From positions 436,206 to 500,205 of the forward strand of contig NZ_VCRA01000004.1 of the NCBI RefSeq assembly GCF_005938385.1: a stretch of 64,000 nt of DNA, read 5' to 3'. A program made the translations under genes and the position numbers. Numbering within the stretch: position 1 is the first letter of the stretch; each line of letters opens with the position of its first letter. Origin of the DNA: Paenibacillus mesophilus (GTDB lineage: Bacteria > Bacillota > Bacilli > Paenibacillales > NBRC-103111). Of this stretch, positions 42,740 through 56,000 are shown piece after piece. Below the pieces are notes generated by a model. The model made no database searches. It was not told where the DNA came from and saw only the letters and a program-made list of their open reading frames with translations.

Positions 42740-44047
42740 TTAGTTAATATTATTCTCTTGTTCGATTATTTCATTTTTTGTTAAATCTTCTTCGGAAAGC
42801 CCTTGCTGCATTTCGAGATGCTCTATATCCGTAATTGATTCTAATTTATATATTATGTTGACTAATGCCGCGGTCAAAATATTTATTTGATCTTGATTCA
42901 ATAAAACAGTAGAACTATGCACTATATAATTTCTTAATTTACTTAAATTATCAATCTCATTTCCTAAATTCTCATCAATCACTTTCTTTTCAACTAAGGT
43001 CTTAGTTAAATACGCCACGTTAAATCTTTTCTTCAAAAAATCATGCTCCGAATAAAGATTTTGAGAAATCGCAGTTCTAGCTAAAGCGAATTCTAGCTTT
43101 TTATAATGAGAAACAAATTTAAAAAATAAATCATTTTTACTCGAAATTACATTTTCCGCCACTATATCCTTTTCTTCTGCTGATATTACAATTTTATCTA
43201 AACTATCAATCGCCTTATTAAGTTTATCCTTTAACTCATCGTATAATTTCTCAATCTGGTCATACTCAAATTTTGTAATTGAATTATTATGTGCAATTTT
43301 ACATCTAAGTTTATATAAAGTTTCCCATCTGTTTTTCAAAAATGTATGATCACAGTCTACTATTTTGGAAAAGTATCTGTCCCAATTTGATCTAGGTACA
43401 TATTTGGTTAAATCATCTAATGATAAATCCTCTACCTTTTCTATTTTGCTTATTTTATCTATTAAAGTTGATGGAGGGAATGGAGAATATTCTTTAAAAA
43501 GAAAGTTTGCAAGCTGAATAAAATCAGTCTGATATAAATAGTCAGGACTTTCTTCCTTTTTATCCATCCTCACAGAGTTTTTTACCTCTTCAGGTACTGA
43601 ATCTTTTGTCCACTCTAAACCTACATTTGTAAGCATAAATTTAGTTATTAATTTTCTCATTAGATTTTCTATTTGATAAATGAAAGGATACGCTTTACTT
43701 GAATAGAAGAAACTGACATCGTCCCACAAAGTCTGGGGATGCCTTATGCTTGCTTTATGTAATAGATCTCTGACTGCTTTCAATAACTGTTCAAACTCTG
43801 AAGTCCTTTCGTAATCTGCACATGAGAACCTAACATGGAAAAACCGTTCATTTTTATCTTTCAACTGGTCCGTTTGCACTTCATAATCTACTTCAAGTTT
43901 TTTATGTTTAAGCTTTCGATTTCTAATATCTATGTCGGAATTGGCCTTTAGCAGGTTATTAAAGGCTGCCTCATTTGAGCAAAATGAATTTTTTGTATCC
44001 ACGATAACCAGATACTCAACCTTTAAAGCTGTTGTCAATATAGCCAC
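42740..44047 (-). CDS. AT-rich protein with two HEPN-type motifs
   Basis: 435 aa, charged, helical, soluble. HEPN RNase-type motifs occur twice: LRCKIAHNN (about 268-276) and LRNYIVHSS (about 373-381), each with the R-x4-H pair within a helical context. Base composition is strongly AT-rich compared with both sides, a sign of recent transfer. HEPN proteins often are RNases in toxin-antitoxin or abortive-infection systems. No obvious antitoxin gene lies beside it. I do not recognise the exact family. The 42591-42739 gap shows no gene. Confidence 0.75.
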   Translation of the reverse strand: MAILTTALKVEYLVIVDTKNSFCSNEAAFNNLLKANSDIDIRNRKLKHKKLEVDYEVQTDQLKDKNERFFHVRFSCADYERTSEFEQLLKAVRDLLHKASIRHPQTLWDDVSFFYSSKAYPFIYQIENLMRKLITKFMLTNVGLEWTKDSVPEEVKNSVRMDKKEESPDYLYQTDFIQLANFLFKEYSPFPPSTLIDKISKIEKVEDLSLDDLTKYVPRSNWDRYFSKIVDCDHTFLKNRWETLYKLRCKIAHNNSITKFEYDQIEKLYDELKDKLNKAIDSLDKIVISAEEKDIVAENVISSKNDLFFKFVSHYKKLEFALARTAISQNLYSEHDFLKKRFNVAYLTKTLVEKKVIDENLGNEIDNLSKLRNYIVHSSTVLLNQDQINILTAALVNIIYKLESITDIEHLEMQQGLSEEDLTKNEIIEQENNIN

Positions 44048-44180
44048 ACTCCCTGAAAATTTATAGGACTATTGTACCGGATAAATCATTTATCTACAAT
44101 ATTTTCCTATAGCTTTCTTACTGTACCCTATAATAACATCAAATTAGAACACAACCTAATGCTGATGCGGATTTACATTG

Positions 44181-44810
44181 TGGGGGCGAGGGGAGTATTG
44201 ATATCTTGATTTAATTTCGGAGCTTACTCGCCGATGATGATATTAGCATTCGATGCCGCGTTCGTTCGCTATGCTCCCTGCGCGCGGGACTGAACCCTCT
44301 GCAGGGTTTGCCTCCACATATTCGTACACCAAAAGAAACAGAACACCGCTAAGGGTCCTTTTTCTTTTGGTGTAGGCGATGGGAGTATCGACAATCCAGA
44401 TTAAACTTCCTGCCTAAGCCACTCTACGATGCAGATCGCAGCGGTAGATTTCTATTGCGCGCTCCCTACGCTTCGCTACGGTCCGCGCGATCGACCCCAA
44501 TGCCCTCCTTCGCACAGGGGTTCTCCTCCCGAGCCTCCTTGTATACGAATAAAGGCACTGACCAAGGTTACGGTCAGTGCCTTTTCGTACTAGTATGGAG
44601 TCGAGGGGAGTATCGACAATCTCGATTAAATTTTCTGACGAAGTTTATTCGACGATGCAGATCGCAGCGGTAGATTTCGATTGCGTGCTCCCTTCGCTTC
44701 GCTCCAGTCCGCGCGATCGCCCCCAATGTCCTTCTTCGCACAGGGGTTCTCCTCCTTGCTCCATAGCATGCAAAAAGCACCCTTTCGGGTGCTCTGCATG
44801 CTATGGAGGC
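44181..44810. repeat. Tandem degenerate ssrA-end repeats (about 215 bp units)
   Basis: ssrA 3'-end-like motifs GGGGGCGAGGGGAGT, GTAGGCGATGGGAGT and TATGGAGTCGAGGGGAGT start at about 44181, 44371 and 44594; the true end is at 44804. After each decayed copy comes ATCGACAATC-GATTAAA-like sequence and GATGCAGATCGCAGCGG-type sequence, and before each a terminator-like hairpin (for example GGCACTGACC/GGTCAGTGCC at 44553-44582). The pattern fits repeated integration or duplication at the ssrA end. Confidence 0.72.
44772..44792 (-). terminator. ssrA terminator
   Basis: GCACCC GAAA GGGTGC then TTTTT on the minus strand. An outer pair CCATAGCATGC / GCATGCTATGG extends it to 44761-44806. Confidence 0.92.
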
Positions 44811-45164
44811 GAGGGGAGTCGAACCCCTGTCCGAAGATAACGCCACACCAGCTTCTACGGGTGTAGTTACAGCTTTGATGTCACCCTAGAGTCGTCCTGT
44901 AACCGACTACCCTTTGGGTCAGCCTGATTGTCTTCTTCAGCTAGCCCCAGGCGGAGACTAGACAGCGTATCCCACTAAGGTTGAGCCCCTATCCCGGCAC
45001 ATGGGCGATGCAGGGTAGAAGCCGCGTCACAGGTTATTAAGCTGCGAAAGCGAGTTTTGGTTGTTGTTTGCCAGTTAATTGGCGTTCGCGTTGATGAAGT
45101 GGACGCAGCCCCACTACCCGCTACTCATGCTCGAACTATCCCCGTCGAATCCAAAAACGCCCCC
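44804..45164 (-). ncRNA. ssrA: Transfer-messenger RNA
   Basis: The 5' acceptor strand GGGGGCG (from 45164) pairs with CGCCTCC at the 3' end (44805-44811), then discriminator A; CCA is not encoded. TTGGATTCGACGGGG and the T-arm GGGGTTCGACTCCCC are typical. The tag frame ends GKQQPKLAFAA followed by two stop codons (about 45027-45060). Length 361 nt is usual. With SmpB (next gene) it rescues stalled ribosomes. Confidence 0.95.
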
Positions 45165-45254
45165 GAGATCGGAAGTCTCGTCATCTGGAACGAGGTGCTT
45201 CGCTAAGCGGCTTACGGAGCCGGAACCGACAGCGCAATGTATCGCTGTAAACTT

Positions 45255-45263
45255 ATTATAACA
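45255..45263 (-). promoter_or_regulatory. Extended -10 promoter of ssrA
   Basis: TGTTATAAT on the minus strand without a good -35; it would give a precursor with about 84 nt trimmed from the 5' end. The rest of 45165-45347 has no gene. Confidence 0.6.
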
Positions 45264-45347
45264 CAATTCCCGATTCGTGCGACGGCTTCTTGATGGAAGC
45301 GATAGTGCACCTTGGCAGTCTTGCCATGGAAACTATCGACTCACTTG

Positions 45348-45827
45348 CTACCGCGCGACCTTCTGCTTCTCGCGAAGAGCGCGCTGGATGTCGCGCTGCG
45401 CATCGCGCTTGGCGTCGCTTTCGCGCTTGTCGTATTGCTTCTTGCCTTTGGCGATACCGATCAGCAGCTTGGCGTAGCCATTGCGGATATACACCTTGAG
45501 CGGCACGATCGTATAGCCCTGCTGCTTGGCCAAGCCGAGCAGCTTGTGAATCTGTTCCTTCTTCAGCAGCAGCTTCCTCGCTCGGGTAGGGTCCGACGGA
45601 TTGCTGCGGTTTCCCTGCGCGAACGGGCTGATATGCATGTTGTTGACGAACGCTTCGCCATTCCGAATCGTACAGAACGCGTCTGAAATGTTGGCACGGC
45701 CGCCCCGAAGCGACTTGATTTCCGTTCCGGTCAATACAAGACCCGCTTCATACGTATCCTCGACGAAGTAGTCGTGAGACGCTTTCTTGTTCTGCGCGAG
45801 CAGCTTGCCGTCGCTTTTCTTGCTCAA
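45348..45827 (-). CDS. smpB: SsrA-binding protein SmpB
   Basis: 159 aa with [24 protein letters not shown], the tmRNA-binding OB-fold signature, and a basic C-terminal tail ([14 protein letters not shown]). TTG start with AAAGGAGGG at 8 nt. Downstream of rnr and upstream of ssrA, the standard order. Confidence 0.97.
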   Translation of the reverse strand: MSKKSDGKLLAQNKKASHDYFVEDTYEAGLVLTGTEIKSLRGGRANISDAFCTIRNGEAFVNNMHISPFAQGNRSNPSDPTRARKLLLKKEQIHKLLGLAKQQGYTIVPLKVYIRNGYAKLLIGIAKGKKQYDKRESDAKRDAQRDIQRALREKQKVAR

Positions 45828-45954
45828 TCCGGTTCCCTCCTTTCGCTAGAAGGAACGGACGACCCAGGCGGGCCGTCCGCTGCCGTTCTTACAACGCTAG
45901 GAGTTAATTGTATCAACTTCAACGGTCAAAATCAATGCGAGCCTACCGCTATAG

Positions 45955-48540
45955 TTATTTTTTCCCGCGCTTCTTCGCTCCTGCCAGCGCGCCGCCTTTC
46001 ACGCCGCCGTTCTTCGGCTTGCGCGATGCGCCGAAGCCTCCCGGCCGCTTGCCGCCACGCGCTCCGCCGCCTTCCGTCCCCGCTCGGCTGCCGCCACCGC
46101 TTCCGCGCGGACTGCCCCCGGCTCCGCTGCGCCCGCGACCTCCGCGTCCGCCTCCAGCGCCGGTCCCGCTTCGTTCCGGCCGCACGTTCGTCCACTCGCC
46201 ACCGCCGTTATCTCCACCGGCTCGGTTACCTTCACCCGCTGCCGCTCCGCGCTCGCTGCGCTTGCCTGTACCGCCGGCTTTGCCGCTGCGGCTGAAGCCC
46301 CAAGCGTCCACTCCGCCTTTGCCGCGGCCTCGCTCCCGATCCCGGCCTTCGTCGCCCGGCTTGCCGCGCTTTCCGCGATTGCCATCGACGAAGCTAACTT
46401 TTTGCTGGCGCGGCTGCGCATCCACCATCTCGAAATCGATGTTGTGCTCATCCATATTCACGCGAGCAACGCGTACTTTGACATCGTCGCCGATCCGGTA
46501 TATTTTGGACGTCCGCTCCCCGATCAGCGCATGCTGCATTTCATGGTAATGGTAGTAATCGTCGTGCAGATCGCTTAGCCGGATTAGACCCTCTACCGTG
46601 TTCTCCAATTCGACGAATATGCCGAAGTTCGTTACGCTGCTGATCATGCCTTCGAACTCTTCGCCCACTTTATCAAGCATATACTCGGCTTTCTTCAAAG
46701 CTTCCGTATCCCGCTCTGCATCTACCGCAAGCCGCTCACGCTCGGACGACTGCCTTGCGATATCGTCCATCCGAGCGGTCAAATATTCGTGCCGCTTATC
46801 GGTCAGCGAGCCGCTCTCCAGCACTTCGCGGATGACGCGGTGTATGATCAAATCCGGGTAACGCCGGATCGGCGAAGTGAAGTGCGAATAAAACTCCGCG
46901 GCCAAGCCGAAATGGCCCAAGCTGTTCGCATCATACCGCGCCTGCTTCATCGAACGGAGCATGACCGTACTGATGATCGTCTCTTCCTTCGTGCCACGAA
47001 TTTCCTCCAAAAGCGTCTGCAGCGCGCGGGGATGAACGGAGTTCCCCTTCCCTTTCACCACATAGCCGAAATTCGTAATAAACTCCATGAAATGCTGCAG
47101 CTTGTCGCCGTCCGGGTTTTCGTGAATCCGGTACAAGAACGGCACTTTCATCCAATGGAAATGTTCCGCTACCGTCTCGTTGGCCGCCAGCATGAATTCT
47201 TCGATAATTTGTTCCGCAATGGACCGTTCCCGCTTGACGATATCGGTCGGCTTGCCGTTCTCGTCTACAAGTATTTTCGACTCTTGGAAATCGAAGTCGA
47301 TCGCGCCGCGCTGCATTCTCCGGTTGCGCAGCTTCATCGCCAGTTCTTCCATCAGCTTGAAGAAATCGACCAGATCCTTGTAGCGCTCCGTTACCTCTTC
47401 ATCTTCGCCGCGCAATATTTTACGGACGTTCGTATAAGTCATCCGCTCCGTCGTCTTGATGACGCTCGTGAAAATATCGTGGCGAACGAGGTTGACGTTG
47501 CCGTCGAATTCCATCTCGCACGACATCGTCAGCCGGTCCACCTTCGGATTCAAGCTGCATATCCCGTTGGATAAACGATGGGGCAGCATCGGAATAACCC
47601 GGTCGACCAAATAGACGCTGCTTCCGCGGTTATAGGCTTCACGATCGAGCTCTGAATTTTCCCGCACATAATAGCTTACGTCGGCTATATGAACGCCAAG
47701 CACGTAGTTACCGTTCGGCAGCTGCTCCACGTTCACCGCATCGTCCAAATCTTTGGCATCCTCGCCGTCGATCGTCACGATCCGTTTTCCCCGCAAATCT
47801 CTGCGCCCTTGAAGCTCTTCTTCGCCGATGGAATCCGGTACTTGTTCGGCTTCGGCCATCACTTCCTCCGGAAATGCTTCCGGCAGCTGGTACTTGCGGA
47901 TGATGGACAAGATGTCCACGCCGGGATCGTCCTTATGGCCCAAAATCTCGACCACCCGTCCTTCGGCCGCTGCGCGTCCTTCCGGATATTGAACGATATC
48001 GACTACAACCTTCTGTCCGGTTACGGCCCCTTGGAAAGCATCCTTCGGAATAAAAATATCTTTCGTAATCCGTTTGTCGTCCGCAATGACGAAAGCGTAG
48101 CTCTCGAAGCTTTGGAACGTACCGACGACTTGCGTCACCGCCCGGGTAACCACTCGGACGACTTCGCCCTCGAGCTTGCCTCCGGCCGCACTCTTCGACG
48201 TAATACGCGCAAGTATGATATCTCCGTTCATGGCGCCGTTCATATCGTTGGCGTGAATGTAAATGTCCGGATGATCTTTATCATCCGGCAGCAGGAAGCC
48301 GAAGCCTTTCGCATGCCCCTGCAGCTTGCCCTTGATCAAATTCATCCGCTCCGGCACTCCATAGCGCTCCGTACGGGTCCGTATAATTTCTCCGGCGTCC
48401 TCCAGCTGATTCAGCATTTTCAGAAATTGCTTGAACGACTCCGCGTCGCCGATGTCGAAATTTTTCTCGAGCTCCTGGTACGTCATCGGCTTGTACGCCT
48501 TCTCGCGCATGAAATCGAGCAACTCTTCTTTTGTAATCAT
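45955..48540 (-). CDS. rnr: Ribonuclease R with long Gly/Arg-rich tail
   Basis: 861 aa. N-terminal winged helix, cold-shock domains, RNB exonuclease centre with the acidic cluster ([15 protein letters not shown]), S1 domain ([22 protein letters not shown]) and from about residue 725 a tail of roughly 135 residues made of Gly, Arg, Lys, Ala and Ser ([17 protein letters not shown] and so on). A 3'-to-5' RNase; with SmpB and tmRNA it degrades faulty messages. ATG 48540 follows AGGTGA. Confidence 0.96.
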   Translation of the reverse strand: MITKEELLDFMREKAYKPMTYQELEKNFDIGDAESFKQFLKMLNQLEDAGEIIRTRTERYGVPERMNLIKGKLQGHAKGFGFLLPDDKDHPDIYIHANDMNGAMNGDIILARITSKSAAGGKLEGEVVRVVTRAVTQVVGTFQSFESYAFVIADDKRITKDIFIPKDAFQGAVTGQKVVVDIVQYPEGRAAAEGRVVEILGHKDDPGVDILSIIRKYQLPEAFPEEVMAEAEQVPDSIGEEELQGRRDLRGKRIVTIDGEDAKDLDDAVNVEQLPNGNYVLGVHIADVSYYVRENSELDREAYNRGSSVYLVDRVIPMLPHRLSNGICSLNPKVDRLTMSCEMEFDGNVNLVRHDIFTSVIKTTERMTYTNVRKILRGEDEEVTERYKDLVDFFKLMEELAMKLRNRRMQRGAIDFDFQESKILVDENGKPTDIVKRERSIAEQIIEEFMLAANETVAEHFHWMKVPFLYRIHENPDGDKLQHFMEFITNFGYVVKGKGNSVHPRALQTLLEEIRGTKEETIISTVMLRSMKQARYDANSLGHFGLAAEFYSHFTSPIRRYPDLIIHRVIREVLESGSLTDKRHEYLTARMDDIARQSSERERLAVDAERDTEALKKAEYMLDKVGEEFEGMISSVTNFGIFVELENTVEGLIRLSDLHDDYYHYHEMQHALIGERTSKIYRIGDDVKVRVARVNMDEHNIDFEMVDAQPRQQKVSFVDGNRGKRGKPGDEGRDRERGRGKGGVDAWGFSRSGKAGGTGKRSERGAAAGEGNRAGGDNGGGEWTNVRPERSGTGAGGGRGGRGRSGAGGSPRGSGGGSRAGTEGGGARGGKRPGGFGASRKPKNGGVKGGALAGAKKRGKK

Positions 48541-48719
48541 CAATGTTCACCTGTCTCATTAGAAAATAAGTTCTCTCTGCTTAGTATTGACGTTTTCGAA
48601 ACGCTCAACCCCCTCAAAGAGCTTCAATTGTAAGTTTAAGCCCTTACAAATCATTACCCATAAATGGAAGTGCTGCACGAATGGAACCCGTCCGCATGTT
48701 ACTCCAGCTTCCAACAACT

Positions 48720-48753
48720 AAAAAAGCAGCAGGAGCACTTGCACCCCTGCTGC
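48720..48753 (-). terminator. Terminator after secG
   Basis: GCAGCAGG and CCTGCTGC pair on the minus strand around 12 nt; six T follow. The region 48541-48719 upstream of rnr holds no gene. Confidence 0.88.
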
Positions 48754-48767
48754 GTTCGTTTCGATCT

Positions 48768-49004
48768 TTAAGATTTCACAACGTATGCGACGATAAGGGA
48801 CAACAGGAAGAACGATACCGCAAATCCGACCGTCACCCTGGAAAGAAGCAGCTCCAGACCGCGCGCCTTCTGCTTGCCGAATAAATGTTCCGCACCGCCG
48901 GAGATGGCGCCCGAGAGTCCCGCGCTCTTTCCTTTTTGCAGAAGCACAACGGCGATCAGCCCGATCGACGCAATGACCAGCAAAATTTTCAAGAAGATTT
49001 CCAT
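48768..49004 (-). CDS. secG: Protein translocase subunit SecG
   Basis: 78 aa with two membrane helices and the SecG motif [23 protein letters not shown]. Accessory part of the SecYEG channel. ATG 49004 follows AGGAGG by 8 nt; GTG 49013 overlaps that site. Confidence 0.95.
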   Translation of the reverse strand: MEIFLKILLVIASIGLIAVVLLQKGKSAGLSGAISGGAEHLFGKQKARGLELLLSRVTVGFAVSFFLLSLIVAYVVKS

Positions 49005-49162
49005 CTGATCCACCTCCTGTTCGAATGCCTTATGTATCTACGTGTATGATCCGCGATCAACATGTTCAGAAGCCATAGTACAAAGCAAATATAAATATAC
49101 CACATCGAACGTCCAATTACAAGGATAGAGACGACGAGGCAAATTCTGCCGGTTCTCCCCGT

Positions 49163-49867
49163 TCAAGCCTGGCTTTCCCACCGTGAGGAGCGCGCTCTTC
49201 CGGACCGGCTCTTCCCGATGAAGGAAGCGATCGCTTTTCTGGCGCAGAGCAGCGCTATAAACAGAAATAATATAGCCCATACGATAGCGGGAACTCCCGT
49301 GGAACGGCTTAAACCCGTTGCATCGCCTGCCCGGCCGGGTCCCGACAGCGACAGTACGATCAAATTGATCGGTCCCATGACCGACTCTTCGAGGCAAATA
49401 AAGGAAACGAGCAAATAATAAAATTTGCGAATCGATTCGAAAGGAAGAAACATGGCGATGCCGTTGACGATAATGAAGCCGATAAGCCACAAGACGCCAA
49501 ACGTGTTGTTGACGAAAAAAGCGAGCGACAATACGGCCAGCAGCGTCATAGCCGCATAACCGACGGTCAATTTGCCTTTGCCGTACATTGTGAACAGAAA
49601 AGCGGCAAACAGCGAAGCGGTAATATAACCGGACAAGCCGAGCGGAATCGTCTTCCAGCCGCGCTCGATAAAGGAATACGTAACCCCGCTATGATTCGAG
49701 TATAGCTGAATATAGAGAACTTTGCCGGACAGCAGCAGCGTCGTAACCGCATGGCCCAATTCATGAACCATCGTGTCCACATTGCGGAAAAAAGAAGAGA
49801 AGGGGATCCAGTGCGTCAAAATGGCGGACCCTACCAAAAACAAAATCGTTGTCATCCATCGACTCAC
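49163..49867 (-). CDS. Membrane metalloprotease-like protein, M50 type
   Basis: 234 aa, about six membrane helices, zinc site HELGH at about residues 37-41. Family members are site-2-protease-like but many have unknown substrates; no PDZ domain is present. GTG start with GGAGGGG. It begins 23 nt after eno with no terminator between, so it may be the last gene of the glycolytic operon. Confidence 0.85.
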   Translation of the reverse strand: MSRWMTTILFLVGSAILTHWIPFSSFFRNVDTMVHELGHAVTTLLLSGKVLYIQLYSNHSGVTYSFIERGWKTIPLGLSGYITASLFAAFLFTMYGKGKLTVGYAAMTLLAVLSLAFFVNNTFGVLWLIGFIIVNGIAMFLPFESIRKFYYLLVSFICLEESVMGPINLIVLSLSGPGRAGDATGLSRSTGVPAIVWAILFLFIALLCARKAIASFIGKSRSGRARSSRWESQA

Positions 49868-49890
49868 GGGAATCCCCTCCTTATCCGTGC

Positions 49891-51201
<1,311 letters not shown>

Positions 51202-51254
51202 TCACCTGAATAAAATATGCTGTCCGCAAATGAGGCAGACCAAAAAGAAGCTTC

Positions 51255-52796
51255 TTACTTGGAAACGATCATCGTCGCCCCGGTCATCTGCACCGGCTTG
51301 GCCACCTGCAGCAGATCGAGAATCGTCGGTGCGATATCGGCCAAAATTCCGTCGTTTCTTAGTGTAACAGATTTGTCCGTTACAATGAAAGGGACCGGAT
51401 TCGTCGTATGCGCGGTAAACGGACGGCCATTCTCGTTAAAAACCATGTCGGCGTTGCCGTGGTCGGCCGTAATGATCGCGACGCCGCCTTTGGCGAGCAC
51501 CGCTTCCACCACTTGGCCCATGCATTCGTCCGTCGCTTCGACCGCCTTGATCGTAGGCTCCAGCATGCCGGAGTGCCCTACCATATCCGGGTTGGCGAAG
51601 TTCAGGATGATCGCGTCGTGCTTGTCCGCCTCGATTTCCTTCACTGCTGCCGCCGCTACCTCGTATGCGCTCATTTCCGGCTGCAGATCGTACGTGGCCA
51701 CCTTCGGCGAAGGGATCAGGATACGAGTCTCTCCCGGAAGCTCGACGTCGCGGCCGCCGCTGAAAAAGAACGTCACGTGCGGATATTTCTCCGTCTCGGC
51801 GATGCGAAGCTGCTTCATGTTGTTCTGGACGAGTACTTCGCCGAGCGTATTGTCGAGATCCTTCGGTTTATACGCAACGAAGCCCCCGACGGTTTCGCTG
51901 AACAGCGTCAAGCAGACGAAATACAAGTCGCGCGGAGCACCCGGTCCCCGGTCGAAGCCACGGAAATCGGCGTTCGTGAACACTTGGGACAACTGAATCG
52001 CCCGGTCCGGACGGAAGTTGAAGAACACGACGCCGTCTTCCGATTCGACCAAGCCGACCGGCTTGCCCTGGGCATCAACGATAACCGTAGGCATGACGAA
52101 CTCGTCAAACACGGACTTCTCGTAAGAATCGGTTACGGCTTGGATCGGATCGGTGTACTGCGGTCCGTCCCCGTATACCATCGCACGGTAAGATTTCTCT
52201 GTACGTTCCCATCTTTTGTCACGGTCCATCGCATAATAACGGCCTTGTACCGTGGCGATTCGCCCGACTCCGACCTTCACGATGTGGGCTTGCAGCCGCT
52301 CGATGTATCCTTTCGCGCTATCCGGGGCGACGTCACGTCCGTCCAAGAAGGCGTGTATGAACACTTCGGTCAAGCCTTCCTTCTTCGCCAAGTCCAGCAG
52401 TGCGAGCAGATGATCGATGTGGCTGTGCACGCCGCCGTCGGACAAAAGTCCGTACAGGTGCAGCTTCTTCCCTTTTTCCTTCACATGGCGAATCGCTCCG
52501 AGAAGCGTCTCATTATCGTAAAATTCCCCGTCCCGGATCGACTTGGATATGCGCGTCAAGTCCTGATACACGATACGTCCCGCACCGATGTTCAGATGGC
52601 CGACCTCGGAGTTGCCCATCTGGCCTTCCGGCAGCCCTACGGCTTCGCCGCAAGCGGTCAACGTCGTGTTCGGGTACGTCGCCAAGTAACGGTCGTAATT
52701 CGGCTTCTTCGCCTGGGCGACGGCGTTGCCGCTCGTCTCCCCGCGCAAGCCGAAGCCGTCCATGATGATTAGCGCAACCGGTTTCGGTCTGGACAT
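51255..52796 (-). CDS. gpmI: Cofactor-independent phosphoglycerate mutase
   Basis: 513 aa. [10 protein letters not shown] start, active Ser in [16 protein letters not shown], metal ligands in ADHGNADMV. Interconverts 3- and 2-phosphoglycerate. ATG 52796 starts directly after the tpiA stop (TAAAATG) with GAGGGGG upstream. Confidence 0.97.
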   Translation of the reverse strand: MSRPKPVALIIMDGFGLRGETSGNAVAQAKKPNYDRYLATYPNTTLTACGEAVGLPEGQMGNSEVGHLNIGAGRIVYQDLTRISKSIRDGEFYDNETLLGAIRHVKEKGKKLHLYGLLSDGGVHSHIDHLLALLDLAKKEGLTEVFIHAFLDGRDVAPDSAKGYIERLQAHIVKVGVGRIATVQGRYYAMDRDKRWERTEKSYRAMVYGDGPQYTDPIQAVTDSYEKSVFDEFVMPTVIVDAQGKPVGLVESEDGVVFFNFRPDRAIQLSQVFTNADFRGFDRGPGAPRDLYFVCLTLFSETVGGFVAYKPKDLDNTLGEVLVQNNMKQLRIAETEKYPHVTFFFSGGRDVELPGETRILIPSPKVATYDLQPEMSAYEVAAAAVKEIEADKHDAIILNFANPDMVGHSGMLEPTIKAVEATDECMGQVVEAVLAKGGVAIITADHGNADMVFNENGRPFTAHTTNPVPFIVTDKSVTLRNDGILADIAPTILDLLQVAKPVQMTGATMIVSK

Positions 52797-52797
52797 T

Positions 52798-53604
<807 letters not shown>

Positions 53605-54786
53605 TTACTTATCGTTCAGAGCAACGACGCCCGGGAGCGCTTTGCCTTCCATAAATTCAAGCGATGCTCCGCCGCCCGTGGAAATATGGTCCATTTTGTC
53701 GGCCAGGTGGAATTTCTCGGCCGCCGCCGCGGAATCCCCGCCGCCGATGACCGTGTAGCCTTCCGTCTTGGCGCAAGCTTCCGCGACCGCTTTCGTTCCG
53801 TTTAAGTATGGGTTCAGCTCGAATACGCCCATCGGTCCGTTCCAGACGACCAGCTTCGATTTGGCGATGACGTCGGCGTACAGCTCGCGCGTTTTCGGTC
53901 CGATGTCGAAGCCTTCCCAATCGGCCGGAATTTCGTTGATCGGCACGATCTTCGTATTCGCATCGTTGCTGAAATCGTCCCCTACGACAATGTCGACCGG
54001 CAGCATCAGGTTGCAGCCTTTTTCTTTCGCTTTCTTCAAGAAGGAGAGCGTCAGGTCAAGCTTCTCGTTGTCGACGAGCGATTTGCCGATTTCGTACCCT
54101 TGCGCTTTCAGGAACGTATAAGACAAGCCGCCTCCGATAAGCAGATTATCAGCGATGTTAAGCAAATTCTCGATGACGGCGATTTTGTCCTTTACTTTGG
54201 AGCCGCCCACGATGGCGGTGAACGGACGCTCCGGATTGTGCAGCGCTTTGCCCAGCACCTCCAGTTCCTTCTCCATCAGCAAGCCGGACACGGCAGGCAA
54301 ATGATGAGCGATGCCTTCCGTCGAGGCGTGAGCGCGGTGAGCGGCGCCGAAAGCGTCGTTCACGTACAGGTCCGCAAGCTCGGCGAACGCTTTGGCCAGC
54401 TCCGGATCGTTCTTCTCTTCGCCTGCGTGGAAGCGCACGTTCTCCAGGAGAAGCACGTCGCCTTCGTTCAGCTTGGCGATTTGCGCTTTCACCGTTTCTC
54501 CGATCGAATCATCGGCTTTGGCAACCGGCTTGCCGAGCAGTTCGGACAACCGGGCGGCGGCCGGGGTCAATCTGAGCTCTTCGACGACTTGTCCCTTCGG
54601 ACGGCCCATATGGCTCGCCAAAATGACTTTGGCTCCCTTATCCGCCAAGAAGCGGATCGTCGGAAGCGTCTCGCGGATGCGGGTGTCGTCGGTAATTTGA
54701 CCGTTCTCGAGCGGTACGTTGAAGTCTACGCGGACAAACACCTTTTTGCCGGATACTTCGACGTCTCGAACGCTTTTTTTGTTCAT
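53605..54786 (-). CDS. pgk: Phosphoglycerate kinase
   Basis: 393 aa. [11 protein letters not shown] opening, nucleotide-binding [14 protein letters not shown]. Makes ATP and 3-phosphoglycerate from 1,3-bisphosphoglycerate. ATG 54786 follows AAGGAGGATAACT. A terminator hairpin and an own promoter sit between it and gapA, so it can be expressed separately from cggR-gapA. Confidence 0.98.
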   Translation of the reverse strand: MNKKSVRDVEVSGKKVFVRVDFNVPLENGQITDDTRIRETLPTIRFLADKGAKVILASHMGRPKGQVVEELRLTPAAARLSELLGKPVAKADDSIGETVKAQIAKLNEGDVLLLENVRFHAGEEKNDPELAKAFAELADLYVNDAFGAAHRAHASTEGIAHHLPAVSGLLMEKELEVLGKALHNPERPFTAIVGGSKVKDKIAVIENLLNIADNLLIGGGLSYTFLKAQGYEIGKSLVDNEKLDLTLSFLKKAKEKGCNLMLPVDIVVGDDFSNDANTKIVPINEIPADWEGFDIGPKTRELYADVIAKSKLVVWNGPMGVFELNPYLNGTKAVAEACAKTEGYTVIGGGDSAAAAEKFHLADKMDHISTGGGASLEFMEGKALPGVVALNDK

Positions 54787-54853
54787 AGTTATCCTCCTTA
54801 GAGCTTTTGCGTCAGCAAAAGCTTGCATCGTAAGCATAAACTGAGCTTTTCCT

Positions 54854-54883
54854 ATTATAACGTATGCCGGTACACACAGGGAA
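54854..54883 (-). promoter_or_regulatory. Internal promoter before pgk
   Basis: TATAAT (54854-54859) on the minus strand, with a weak -35 TTCCCT 18 bp upstream. It would give unregulated pgk-tpiA-gpmI-eno expression. Confidence 0.5.
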
Positions 54884-54905
54884 AGAGGAGAATCGCTTCT
54901 CCTCT
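54884..54905 (-). terminator. Hairpin after gapA
   Basis: AGAGGAGAA and TTCTCCTCT pair around 4 nt on the minus strand, then TTT. Likely a partial terminator or mRNA-stabilising hairpin that raises gapA level over downstream genes. Confidence 0.75.
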
Positions 54906-54922
54906 CCCCGGGTGCTATTCGA

Positions 54923-55963
<1,041 letters not shown>

Positions 55964-56000
55964 TCAAGACAAGCTCGGAAGCCCGTCAAGATAACAACCT

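Noticed and set aside
44455-44866. Short frames containing WSRGEY or WRRGES in the repeat array
   Set aside because: They are translations of the ssrA 3' end and its decayed copies, not proteins.
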